64,000 bases of DNA from Paenibacillus albidus (GTDB lineage: Bacteria; Bacillota; Bacilli; Paenibacillales; Paenibacillaceae): the NCBI RefSeq assembly GCF_014644435.1, contig NZ_BMKR01000017.1, positions 1 to 64,000 of the forward strand. The letters are read 5' to 3'. This document shows, piece by piece, positions 26,606-34,526 of the stretch (positions are counted from its first letter, which is position 1; the number at the start of each line of letters is the position of its first letter). Under the pieces are notes generated by a model. That model saw only the letters and a program-made list of their open reading frames with translations. It did not search any database and had not been told where the DNA came from. The translations under genes were made by a program, and so were the position numbers.

Positions 26606-27401
26606 GAAAATATTCAACTACCAGCTGCTCGCCCGCCTGCAGGACTCCGGCACCTTCCTCGCCACAGCCCATGAACGCTCCTGGCTGAAGCTGATGCTCA
26701 CACACCCTTCCGCTGCGGAAGCCTTCTCGGCGGTCACGCTTGCGAAGCTCACCACGCTGTTGCAGCAGGATGAAGCGCTCGATCTGCATGGCCATTTTGT
26801 ACAGAAGGCCGGCAGCCTGGAAGCACAGGTCTATCACCCGCTGCTGCGCCCCCTGCGCCGGGCGATCTGGCATAAGCAAGGGATTACCATGTGTTTCCTT
26901 CACAAGGACGGGAGCTGCGGTGCAGAACAATCCGGGTTTCCCTACCGGCTGGAATATTCCATGGTCAAACGGGAATGGTATTTGCTGTGGTACAATTTCC
27001 GAACCCGGGCCTATGTCAGTACCCGGCTCAGAAAGCTGAAGCTCCTCTCCACGGAACCGCTCACCGCGGAACTTGTTGCGTCCACTCTGGCTGAAATCGG
27101 GCGACTGCTGGAGAGCCGCAAGCGCAGCGCCGTGATTACGGTTCTGCCAGAGTATAACAAGGAGCTGTCCCGGATATTATACGCGTTCTCCTGCTTTGAG
27201 AAAGAAGTCGCTTACGACCCGGAGCTGCAAACCTATTCCATCACCCTTACTTTTCTCGGAAATGAGAGTGAATATGTATTGTCCAAGCTGCGTTTCTTAG
27301 GCAAACGGGTCCGTGTGACCGAAGGCGGTTATCTGATTGGCCGGATGCGTGAGTCCAGCCTGAAAGCACTGCGCCAGTATGGGATGAACACACCGGACTG
27401 A
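26592..27401 (+). CDS. WYL-domain protein 2
   Basis: This 269-residue protein overlaps the end of WYL regulator 1 by 14 bases (ATG 26592 inside the last codons), so the two are translated together. The WYL motif is visible at about 120-150 (REWYLLWYNFRTRAYVSTRLRKLKLL) and a WCX-like C-terminal domain follows. No clear DNA-binding helix-turn-helix is seen at the N-terminus, so it may act as a partner subunit of WYL1. A TTG at 26580 in the same frame is too close to the GGAAGGAG site. Function beyond the domain call is unknown. Confidence 0.82.
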   Translation: MNPFEKIFNYQLLARLQDSGTFLATAHERSWLKLMLTHPSAAEAFSAVTLAKLTTLLQQDEALDLHGHFVQKAGSLEAQVYHPLLRPLRRAIWHKQGITMCFLHKDGSCGAEQSGFPYRLEYSMVKREWYLLWYNFRTRAYVSTRLRKLKLLSTEPLTAELVASTLAEIGRLLESRKRSAVITVLPEYNKELSRILYAFSCFEKEVAYDPELQTYSITLTFLGNESEYVLSKLRFLGKRVRVTEGGYLIGRMRESSLKALRQYGMNTPD

Positions 27402-27466
27402 TGGATGTATGCCAGCCTGCAAAACTGGTTACAGTAACAGCAGCTGACATAACAAGGAGGGTACCC

Positions 27467-27592
27467 ATGGATACACATGAGTTCGTAGAGAAGCTGCATG
27501 ACACCCAGCAAAAGGCTGAGAAGAACAAACGCCGCGGAAAAGGTACGCCCAATGAAAAGCTGCCCACCAAGCAGCACGGCACAAATAAATAG
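27467..27592 (+). CDS. Small hydrophilic protein (DUF4023-like)
   Basis: A 41-residue protein begins at ATG 27467 with AAGGAGG six bases upstream, one of the best ribosome-binding sites in the window. The sequence is highly charged (FVEKLHDTQQKAEKNKRR) with a basic, unstructured tail. I recall similar short proteins in Bacilli grouped as DUF4023, but I could not check this. It is followed by a bidirectional terminator. Function unknown. Confidence 0.7.
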   Translation: MDTHEFVEKLHDTQQKAEKNKRRGKGTPNEKLPTKQHGTNK

Positions 27593-27635
27593 GATTTGAA
27601 ATTACAGGCAGGTCATGTATCTATGTCGCAACATA

Positions 27636-27675
27636 AAACAGCCCGGGGTCCGCTGATGGACTACCCGGGCTGTTT
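27636..27675. terminator. Bidirectional terminator
   Basis: A 12-base-pair stem AAACAGCCCGGG / CCCGGGCTGTTT lies between the small protein (plus) and the stalk-domain gene (minus), which converge here. A/T runs flank the stem on both sides. Confidence 0.8.
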
Positions 27676-27710
27676 AGCCTGTTAACTATTCAAGGGATTA
27701 AACTTTAGGC

Positions 27711-28430
27711 TCATTTATTTACTTTCGCTACACTTACGGCCACTTGCTCCAGTTGTTCTTTGCTAAGGCTTTTGTCCGGTGAACTGAGGGTCACGAAACG
27801 GTCTGCCAGCCCAAAGGTTAACATCTCGGTGTCCCCGGACGGGCTGTACCATTTACCTTCGGTACCGTTGGAGAGCTTCACATTGTTGCCTTCGTAATCA
27901 AAAGAATAATCGCGCGGGGATACATTTACGGTCATGTGCTTGAACTGAAAGTTCACACCGTCACTGAGGCCCGATATCTTCTGCAGAACATCGCCTTTCA
28001 CCATTTGTCCCGGAGCATAAGCTGTTTCAAAACCCTGGAAGTTGGCAAAAGCCTTGGTGATTTCTGCTTTCTGTGCAGCAGTGTATGGAACAGCAACCAT
28101 AGTAACAGCCGAACCGCTGCCCGGAGTGGTGCTGCCCGAGCTTGTGCCCAGTACGACTTGATTAGCGGCTGCATCAAAGGTAACCGGAACCTTCAGTGCA
28201 TCGGCCAGCGCTCTTACCGGCAGGTAGGTAATATCTTTGTAAGTAATCGCCGCCAGCTTATTTCCTTTGTTGTCCACCGGACTGTAGGCTGCTCCATTCA
28301 CTTTGAATCCGATGCTATGGTTAAGGAACGCGCTGATCTTCTCCATATTTGTTCCGGCATACACACCCGCTGAGCCTGTAATCGCCATTCCGCATACCAT
28401 CGTTGCTATGATCATCTTTTTGCTTTTCAT
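27711..28430 (-). CDS. Secreted protein with copper-amine-oxidase-type stalk domain
   Basis: The 239-residue protein starts with a Sec signal (MKSKKMIIATMVCG to SAGVYAG) and a stalk domain of the copper amine oxidase N-terminal type (AITYKDITYLPVRALADALKVPVTFD, about 60-95). A Ser/Gly linker leads to a C-terminal domain of about 120 residues that I do not recognise. Such stalk domains are common on Paenibacillus extracytoplasmic proteins and do not imply copper or oxidase activity. ATG 28430 follows AAGGAG by nine bases; an in-frame TTG at 28448 lacks a site. No operon partner is evident. Confidence 0.8.
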   Translation of the reverse strand: MKSKKMIIATMVCGMAITGSAGVYAGTNMEKISAFLNHSIGFKVNGAAYSPVDNKGNKLAAITYKDITYLPVRALADALKVPVTFDAAANQVVLGTSSGSTTPGSGSAVTMVAVPYTAAQKAEITKAFANFQGFETAYAPGQMVKGDVLQKISGLSDGVNFQFKHMTVNVSPRDYSFDYEGNNVKLSNGTEGKWYSPSGDTEMLTFGLADRFVTLSSPDKSLSKEQLEQVAVSVAKVNK

Positions 28431-28571
28431 TCTTATCGTCTCCTTCAAGTGGTGTCATTGATTATTTGATTACTGCTTGCTGATACAATCATTTAATCAT
28501 GAACTTGTTTCCAACTTGTATCGGGAATGTAAAGAAGTGCGAACAAACAAAGTCCGGTGAACAGCAGTAAT

Positions 28572-29915
28572 CTACCACCAGCCTCCGGCGGCCACCTCCT
28601 GCACGATAGCTTTGACACCGGCATCAATCTGCCCGGGACGGGCCCGTGAGATGCTGATCTTCAGAAATTTCTCGCGCTCCAGATAATCGGATAAATAGAA
28701 GCCCTTCCCGGATACCACCCGAATGTTGCGCTGCTCCAGGCGTTTCAACAGCTGCTCCAGATTGACGGTCTGCGGAAGCAGCAGGGGGATGTAGATCCCT
28801 GAAGTGATCTGCGGAGCCGCAATCAGACCAGCCTCGTTATAACGCTTAAGCGCTTCGTTAAAAGCCATCATCCGCGCCGCATACAGCTCGCGTATCTTAT
28901 GCTTATGGCGTTCATACATGCCGTTTTTAATGTACACATCAAGGGCTGCCTGAGATAACAGCGAGGTATCCATGTAGCTTTTGTAGGCCTGGAAGACCGC
29001 AGGCAGCGGGCCCGGCAGGACGGCGGCTCCCAGGCTGAGGCCCGGGAAAATGATCTTGGAGAAGCTTTTTAAATAGATGACATGCCCGGTCCGGTCAAAA
29101 GCGGCTATCGGCTCAAACCGCTGGCTGAACCCGAGATCAGCCATATAGTCATCCTCCACGATGTAGACATCATATTTGCCGGCCAGGGCGGCAATGGCCT
29201 TCCGTTCCTCAGGGCGGTAAGAGGTCCCCAGCGGATTCTGATATCTGGACATGGTGTAGAAAAATTTAATGCCGCCGGTACGGAATAACTCCTCCAGCCG
29301 CCCCAGGTCAATTCCGTCCGCCGAGCGGGGAATGCCGCAGACCGGTATGCCCTCCGTCTCCAGATAACGCAGGTAAATATCATAACTCGGCTGTTCGACG
29401 AGAACGGTCCGGTTCCCGTTCGGAAACGGCATTTTGGCCAGAATGCCCAGCGCCTGCTGAACGCCGGAGGTAATAAAAATCCGCTCTGCTCCGGTGAACA
29501 CCTGATCGTTCGCGAGATGGGAGACAAGCGTCTGCCGCAGGGATGCGAGGCCTTGCGTTTCTCCGTAGGTAAACAAGTGATACTTGTAGGTGTCGATCGC
29601 TTTATTGAGACAGTGCTGGAAATCAAGATAAGGGAACACATTCAAATCCGGCGAAGCCGAGCTGAAATCAATCCTTTCGCTGTCGGATACCGCTTGCCCT
29701 TCTCCCGGCTGTTCCACTACATAATAGCCGCTTTGCGGGATCGAGTAGATGGCATGTTTATTTTCCAATTCGCCATAGGCCCGAAGGATCGTACTGATAC
29801 TGCACCCATAGGATGCTGCGGCACTACGTACCGATGGAAGCTTTTGTCCGGAACGGTATTGGCCTTCTTTTATTTTGCGCTCCAGGTCGGTTATAACCCC
29901 ATCATACTTTTTCAT
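28572..29915 (-). CDS. MocR-family GntR regulator with aminotransferase domain
   Basis: The 447-residue protein joins an N-terminal GntR winged helix (KLPSVRSAAASYGCSISTILRAYGELE, about 26-52) to a fold-type-I aminotransferase domain (about 90-440). The PLP lysine is K287 in SFSKIIFPG, preceded by VEDDYMADL. MocR proteins use PLP or an amino acid derivative to control neighbouring genes. Here the divergent neighbour is an EamA-type transporter, the probable target. The 165-base divergent region contains a perfect palindrome (29960-29971). Ligand unknown. Confidence 0.9.
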   Translation of the reverse strand: MKKYDGVITDLERKIKEGQYRSGQKLPSVRSAAASYGCSISTILRAYGELENKHAIYSIPQSGYYVVEQPGEGQAVSDSERIDFSSASPDLNVFPYLDFQHCLNKAIDTYKYHLFTYGETQGLASLRQTLVSHLANDQVFTGAERIFITSGVQQALGILAKMPFPNGNRTVLVEQPSYDIYLRYLETEGIPVCGIPRSADGIDLGRLEELFRTGGIKFFYTMSRYQNPLGTSYRPEERKAIAALAGKYDVYIVEDDYMADLGFSQRFEPIAAFDRTGHVIYLKSFSKIIFPGLSLGAAVLPGPLPAVFQAYKSYMDTSLLSQAALDVYIKNGMYERHKHKIRELYAARMMAFNEALKRYNEAGLIAAPQITSGIYIPLLLPQTVNLEQLLKRLEQRNIRVVSGKGFYLSDYLEREKFLKISISRARPGQIDAGVKAIVQEVAAGGWW

Positions 29916-29959
29916 CTTGTCCCCCCTTTATATAACTATTATACCCCATCCCGCTTAAC

Positions 29960-29971
29960 TGTACCGGTACA
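29960..29971. promoter_or_regulatory. Palindrome in the MocR-EamA divergent region
   Basis: TGTACCGGTACA is a perfect 12-base palindrome about 45 bases upstream of the MocR start and 110 bases upstream of the transporter start. It is a candidate operator for the regulator. Most MocR sites described are direct repeats, so this is tentative. Confidence 0.35.
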
Positions 29972-30080
29972 ATCCTCTCAAATCATCATTGTTTGAACAG
30001 ACAAATCCCCTTAATTTAGAGATATCGGATCTGGCGTGCTTACACACACAATCATCCAAAAAAGAGAGGAAGAACCCATC

Positions 30081-31046
30081 ATGAAACAACAAACCGGTGT
30101 AAAGCTTGCCTATATCTTTGCCGTGCTGAATGCGGCGATTATCGGCTTTTCGTTCCTGTTTACCAAAATGGCCCTGGAGTACTCCGGCCCGCTCGATACG
30201 CTGACCTTCCGTTTTGCCGCATCGTTTCTGGTGATGTCTGTGCCGGTCGCGTTTGGCTGGGTCAAGCTCCGTTACCGCGGGAAGCCGCTGTATAAAGTGC
30301 TGCTTTTGGCCACAATGTACCCGCTTGGCTTTTTCACCCTCCAGGTCTTCGGACTCCAGCACGCCACTTCTGCCGAGGGAGGGATTCTGTACTCTTTCAC
30401 ACCGGTAGTGACGATGATTATTGCAGCGATATTTCTCAAAGAAGCGACCACTGTGCTGCAAAAGCTCTCGATCTTCCTGTCGGTCTTCGGCGTGGTGTTT
30501 ATTTTCATCATGAAGGGGAGCAGCATTGACCTCTCCAATATGGCCGGGATTCTGATGCTGTTCCTGACTTGTGTCGCTTTTGCCGGATATAGCGTGCTTG
30601 CCCGCTCGCTGTCGAAGCAGTTCAGTCCGGCGGAAATCAGTTATCTGATGATGGCGATCGGATTCATTGTATTTCTGGCGATTTCGTTGATCAACCACAC
30701 GGCTGCCGGAACACTCGGTAATTTCTTCACCCCGCTCGCCAGCGGAACCTTTGTCATCTCGGCCCTGTACCTGGGCGTGATTTCTTCGCTGGTTACGACG
30801 CTGACTTCTACTTATATCTTGTCCAAGATTGAAGCCTCCAAAATGAGCGTGTTCACCAATCTGGCGACCATCGTCTCCATTGCGGCCGGGGCGTTGTTCC
30901 TGGGTGAAGAAGTAACCGTGTATCATCTAATCGGCTCGGTGCTGATTATCGCGGGGGTTCTTGGAGCCAATCTATTCGGACGGAAAAAGGCAGCTCCGAA
31001 AATAGCCAGTGCAGCGCGGCGGAAGCCTGACGCAAACGTGACCTGA
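30081..31046 (+). CDS. EamA/DMT-family transporter
   Basis: The 321-residue membrane protein has about ten transmembrane helices in two homologous halves. Each half shows EamA features (AVLNAAIIGFSFLFTKMAL in the first, SLVTTLTSTYILSKIEASKMSVFTNL in the second). It probably exports amino acids or related metabolites. ATG 30081 follows AGAGAGGA; the upstream in-frame codon at 30036 has no such site. It is divergent from the MocR regulator, suggesting ligand-induced export. A long antisense frame (29955-30926) is a shadow. A strong terminator follows. Confidence 0.9.
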   Translation: MKQQTGVKLAYIFAVLNAAIIGFSFLFTKMALEYSGPLDTLTFRFAASFLVMSVPVAFGWVKLRYRGKPLYKVLLLATMYPLGFFTLQVFGLQHATSAEGGILYSFTPVVTMIIAAIFLKEATTVLQKLSIFLSVFGVVFIFIMKGSSIDLSNMAGILMLFLTCVAFAGYSVLARSLSKQFSPAEISYLMMAIGFIVFLAISLINHTAAGTLGNFFTPLASGTFVISALYLGVISSLVTTLTSTYILSKIEASKMSVFTNLATIVSIAAGALFLGEEVTVYHLIGSVLIIAGVLGANLFGRKKAAPKIASAARRKPDANVT

Positions 31047-31071
31047 AAGGGATACAGCGACATAAGCAAAC

Positions 31072-31105
31072 AGGATGCCCCGAGCCGATGGCAACGGGGC
31101 ATCCT
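31072..31105 (+). terminator. Terminator after the EamA transporter
   Basis: An 11-base-pair stem AGGATGCCCCG / CGGGGCATCCT is followed by TTGCGGTTTT. It lies 26 bases after the transporter stop codon. Confidence 0.75.
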
Positions 31106-31205
31106 TTGCGGTTTTGCGTAAGATGTAAAGGCAGACGCTGGCGGTTAGTTTTTTGGGGATGGTGGCTCGCTGGAATGCCCTTGTTAAGGGATGGAGTCTG
31201 TTCAC

Positions 31206-31382
31206 TGCATTTTATACATCAGGCTGCGCGTAAATTAGGCACATTTTCGATTTGACTGCATTTGATGCATTCGGTACAGCGGAAACAGCTGGAAAACGGC
31301 TGTTTTCTAAGTTTCCAATGTACGAAATACATCCAAATGGACTTTTAAGCCGTACCAGCGCGATTACGCTGCACTAAATACA
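31206..31382. repeat. Intergenic four-palindrome array, spacing 51-62-51
   Basis: In the gap between two convergent genes (31047-31406), four 13-base near-palindromes of the form TGNA...TNCA are centred at 31212, 31263, 31325 and 31376. They read TGCATTTTATACA, TGCATTTGATGCA, TGTACGAAATACA and TGCACTAAATACA. The centre of the array (31294) coincides with a hairpin GAAACAGC / GCTGTTTTC (31282-31307). No reading frame is supported here. The spacing is identical to the array at 36253. Confidence 0.7.
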
Positions 31383-31406
31383 TCAGAAGCAGCTCTGAGC
31401 GCAGGT

Positions 31407-31922
31407 TTACCGCGGAATAACCTTATATACCTCCGTGTACAGCACAGCTCTGAAGCTGCGGAAGTCCTCTGCCGTCAGGGGCCCCGGGTATGTCATAATC
31501 TGCAGCGGCAGGTCCGCTTGACCCTTGCGTAAAGGCGGCTGCACATAATCATATGAATTTAAATGAAACCCCAGCCGTTCATAGAATCCTACCCTTCGCT
31601 GCTCCAGTTCACCCACGGGCGGCTCCACCTCCAGCAGAACCGGTTTAGGCGACTGGCCGATATAGCGGGTCATCAGCTTGCGGCCAAGACCGCCACCCCT
31701 GATCTGCGGGTCGACCGCAATATGCTCCACGAAACGAAAAGCTGCAAATTCCCACGCGGCCAAAAATGCAATCGTTCGTCCATCCGCATCCTGCTCGGTA
31801 AGCAGCCGGTATTGCGGGAGAGCGAGCAGCGCCCGCTGATCTTCATAGGTTCTAATCTCACTAGGGGGAAAGGAAACCTCCATAATAGCGAATATTTCGT
31901 CAAATGTTGTGAAGTTGCTCAT
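31407..31922 (-). CDS. GNAT-family N-acetyltransferase
   Basis: The 171-residue protein has the GNAT fold. Motif A (HIAVDPQIRGGGLGRKLM, about 74-91) contains the R-x-x-G-x-G pyrophosphate loop for acetyl-CoA, and GFYERLGFHLNSYDYVQPPL gives the C-terminal motif B region. Acceptor unknown. It lies 24 bases downstream of the HtrA-like protease gene and is probably cotranscribed with it and with the zinc-ribbon gene. The ribosome-binding site before ATG 31922 (AAAGTGAG) is modest. Confidence 0.85.
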   Translation of the reverse strand: MSNFTTFDEIFAIMEVSFPPSEIRTYEDQRALLALPQYRLLTEQDADGRTIAFLAAWEFAAFRFVEHIAVDPQIRGGGLGRKLMTRYIGQSPKPVLLEVEPPVGELEQRRVGFYERLGFHLNSYDYVQPPLRKGQADLPLQIMTYPGPLTAEDFRSFRAVLYTEVYKVIPR

Positions 31923-31946
31923 TTTGTTCTCACTTTCAGATTATTA

Positions 31947-33092
31947 TTACTCTGCCTTCTTGCCCTTCCCGTGCAAAATCTTTAATTGCCCGTTCTCAAG
32001 CCCCAGCGTATAGTTTAGCTGGTACCGCTGAAACACGGTTTCACCGTTGCGGCGTTCCTCCGCTGTAATGAGTGCGCTGACCTGTGCACCGGCGTTGTCC
32101 TCTGTGGTAGCCTTCACTTCATCTACGGTCACATGGGTGGTCATCAGATAACCTTTGCGGAAGTCCTCGTAATTCGTGCTGCTCTGCCAATCACTGCCGA
32201 TCAGCGAATAGGCGGTCACATAATCGCCGGCGTCCAGACTCTCATAGAAATAGAGGACCAAATCCTCGCCGGCAGAGTAATATTCATCGGAATCTTCATC
32301 CGTGACCCCGCCGCTTGCGCCGGGCAATTCCGTCATCGGCTTCTTTGACCATTCCTCCACCTGTTTGAGCACACTGGATATGGGGATGCTGAACCCGATA
32401 CCGGATTCCTGGTCGATGGAGGCCGAGTTGATGCCGAGCACTTCTCCGGTTGTGGCGCTCACGAGCGGCCCCCCGCTGTTCCCATGTGTAATAGGCGCAG
32501 AGATCTGAATCATATTGCTGTAAAGATACGGTTCAATCTCGAAGCTCCGGCCAATGCCGCTAATAATTCCGGTTGTTACCGTATTCTCCAGCCCCAGCGG
32601 GCTGCCGAGCGCCAGAATCTCATCTCCGGTCTCTGCCCTCTGCGTACGCGCAATGGTCAGCGGAACCATCCCTTTGAGCTTGGGGACACGGACGACAGCC
32701 ACATCGGTATCTACACCTATTCCGATGACTGTTCCTTGATACTCCTCATGACTTAAGGTGCGGATGGTCACCACGCTTGAGCCTTCGACCACATGCGCAT
32801 TGGTCAGCAGATCCCCCTGACTGTTGTATACAAATCCTGAACCCTGCGAATCTCCGCTTATAATGGTAACGACCCGCTTCTGGCTATCCTCGATGATTTC
32901 TTTCCGCGTTTTGGGAACCTCTGTCTTGGCAGCCGCAGCCTGTACCTGTGCAGAATCTGCCGGAGCTGCTGCCAGCAGGGGCCCGCTTTGCAGCTCCTGC
33001 TCAAGCGATTTATGAATCCAAAGGGCACCCACTGTTCCCGCACCCAAAATAACAACACTCGTAATGACACTTGCCCATATTCTCTTAGACAT
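31947..33092 (-). CDS. Membrane-anchored trypsin-like serine protease (HtrA-like)
   Basis: The 381-residue protein has one N-terminal transmembrane anchor (about 8-26) and a chymotrypsin-fold protease domain with catalytic triad H100 (LTNAHVVEG), D130 (DTDVAVV) and S206 (HGNSGGP). The usual C-terminal PDZ domain of HtrA is absent. Instead about 120 residues (from GEDLVLYFYESLDAGDYVTAY) form an NTF2-like or unknown domain. It should act outside the membrane in protein quality control. The start is ATG 33092, nine bases after AGGGGG; a TTG one codon upstream is less likely. The zinc-ribbon gene ends 13 bases upstream. Confidence 0.9.
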   Translation of the reverse strand: MSKRIWASVITSVVILGAGTVGALWIHKSLEQELQSGPLLAAAPADSAQVQAAAAKTEVPKTRKEIIEDSQKRVVTIISGDSQGSGFVYNSQGDLLTNAHVVEGSSVVTIRTLSHEEYQGTVIGIGVDTDVAVVRVPKLKGMVPLTIARTQRAETGDEILALGSPLGLENTVTTGIISGIGRSFEIEPYLYSNMIQISAPITHGNSGGPLVSATTGEVLGINSASIDQESGIGFSIPISSVLKQVEEWSKKPMTELPGASGGVTDEDSDEYYSAGEDLVLYFYESLDAGDYVTAYSLIGSDWQSSTNYEDFRKGYLMTTHVTVDEVKATTEDNAGAQVSALITAEERRNGETVFQRYQLNYTLGLENGQLKILHGKGKKAE

Positions 33093-33105
33093 CAATTGCG
33101 GCCCC

Positions 33106-34341
33106 CTATTCCAAATACCATGTTACGTTAACTACAGATGCCTGCGCTTCTTCGTAGACACCGTAATACGAAACTGTGAACTCGCCGGACTCGCCCGGTT
33201 CCAGACGGTACGGGTACACACTGGCATACGTTTCCCCCAGATAAGAACCGGACTCGTTATAAATGCCCAGACTCACATCAATGGAATAGATCGGGCGTGT
33301 CGCTTTGTTGTTCACGGTCCCGCGGATTTCCAGGTCGCCGTATTCGTCCAGAATCACCTGAATTCCGGTCACATCAACAGCCGCCGTCCGGTTGGTCAAA
33401 TCCTCTTCGGCAGCCTGCTGCTGCGCGCGCTCAATACGTTCCTGCTCCGCTTGTTCAAAAGCCAGCTTCTCACTCTGAATCCGTTTGCGGTAGGCACTTA
33501 ATTGCTCGTCCTCCGGCGCATAGGAGAGCCCTTTGTCTACGGCCTGCAAGGCGCCTGCAAAATCTTTGAGCTTCAGCAGCTTCTCGGCTGCGGTATAGCT
33601 GAGTCCTGCCAGCTTGCTGATGATTTGCTTCTTGACCGCCTCCGCTTCTTCACCTTCCAGATTCACTACGGCCCCCAGCTTCACAGCCAAGGCGTCTACA
33701 GTATTCAGTTTGTCCAGCTCACTCTTCACCTTCATAACTGCCAGCTTCACTTGGCTGGTAGCCAGCTCTTTCTGGAGCGCAGCAAAGACCGGCTCCTGCC
33801 GTCCCGCCACAGCCTGCGTTATGGCCTTCATGGCAGCTTCACTGGTCTGCAGCTGCTGTGTCTTCAGCCCTTCCGCTGCCGCCGCAAGCTGCTGCTGCAA
33901 TTCCGCAGCTTCCGCAGCAATCTCCCTGTCCAGGGCCAGCGCCTGATACCGGGGCCGCTTCCCGGCCGCCGTATCCAGCAGCTCAACGGCTGCTCCGTAG
34001 CGGCCTTCCAGCGCTTCCGCTTCAGCCTGCTGCTGCAGTGCCAGCACCTGCCGATTAATTCCCGCTTCATATTTGTAATAAAGGCCCAGACCAAGCCCAA
34101 CCACGCCTAGCAGCAGTAGAGGGATGACCCAGGCGAACACACTGCCCGTTTGTCCGGATTGCAGATTAGCCGCAGTTTTCCCGGTCTGGACTCCCCGCGC
34201 CGTACGCCGCTCAAGTCCTGCAGCAATCTCGCCGCCTGCCGGCTCGCTGAGCGCCTCTTCTCCAAGATGCAGCTTTGTGCCGCAACGGATACAAATGGCT
34301 GTGCCTGCTGTATTTTTGGTTCCACATTCATGACAGTACAT
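33106..34341 (-). CDS. Zinc-ribbon membrane protein with coiled coil and FxLYD domain
   Basis: The 411-residue protein starts with a zinc ribbon (CHEC at 3-6 and CIRC, spaced by about ten residues). A Gly/Ala linker leads to a single transmembrane segment (FAWVIPLLLLGVVGLGLGLYY, about 90-110). A long Ala/Glu/Gln-rich coiled coil and a C-terminal FxLYD-type beta domain (about 320-411) follow. The ribbon is cytoplasmic and the rest extracytoplasmic. Its role is not known; pairing with the downstream protease suggests an envelope-stress function. The start at ATG 34341 has GTGGGGG upstream; the longer reading from 34380 lacks a site. Confidence 0.8.
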   Translation of the reverse strand: MYCHECGTKNTAGTAICIRCGTKLHLGEEALSEPAGGEIAAGLERRTARGVQTGKTAANLQSGQTGSVFAWVIPLLLLGVVGLGLGLYYKYEAGINRQVLALQQQAEAEALEGRYGAAVELLDTAAGKRPRYQALALDREIAAEAAELQQQLAAAAEGLKTQQLQTSEAAMKAITQAVAGRQEPVFAALQKELATSQVKLAVMKVKSELDKLNTVDALAVKLGAVVNLEGEEAEAVKKQIISKLAGLSYTAAEKLLKLKDFAGALQAVDKGLSYAPEDEQLSAYRKRIQSEKLAFEQAEQERIERAQQQAAEEDLTNRTAAVDVTGIQVILDEYGDLEIRGTVNNKATRPIYSIDVSLGIYNESGSYLGETYASVYPYRLEPGESGEFTVSYYGVYEEAQASVVNVTWYLE

Positions 34342-34447
34342 GTTGCTTTCCCCCACTAGAGTTGTTTCAAAATCTCCCATTTATCGACATTATAATATAT
34401 AAAAAAAGAAATAGACACAGAACATTCTTGAATACCCCGCCGAGGTA

Positions 34448-34464
34448 CTAGTACCTGGTACTAG
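34448..34464. promoter_or_regulatory. FapR-like operator
   Basis: CTAGTACCTGGTACTAG is a palindrome with 8-base arms around a central T. It closely resembles the FapR box (TTAGTACCTGGTACTAA type) that controls fatty-acid genes in Bacilli. It occupies the -35 region of a promoter whose -10 is TATACT (34475-34480), so a bound repressor would block polymerase. Malonyl-CoA-responsive control of the downstream acyl-CoA synthetase is inferred. Confidence 0.65.
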
Positions 34465-34526
34465 GATAACATGCTATACTGAGGACAGCAGTTATACCAT
34501 CTTAGCTTTAGTTAGGAGAGATTCAT

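Noticed and set aside
25262-26617. 451-residue open frame antisense to WYL regulator 1
   Set aside because: It has no ribosome-binding site and lies entirely across a well-supported gene with WYL motifs. The long frame follows from codon bias on the opposite strand.
29955-30926. 323-residue open frame antisense to the EamA transporter
   Set aside because: Its composition (His/Arg/Gln/Glu-rich, no domains) is that of a shadow of hydrophobic codons, and the transporter on the other strand is clear.
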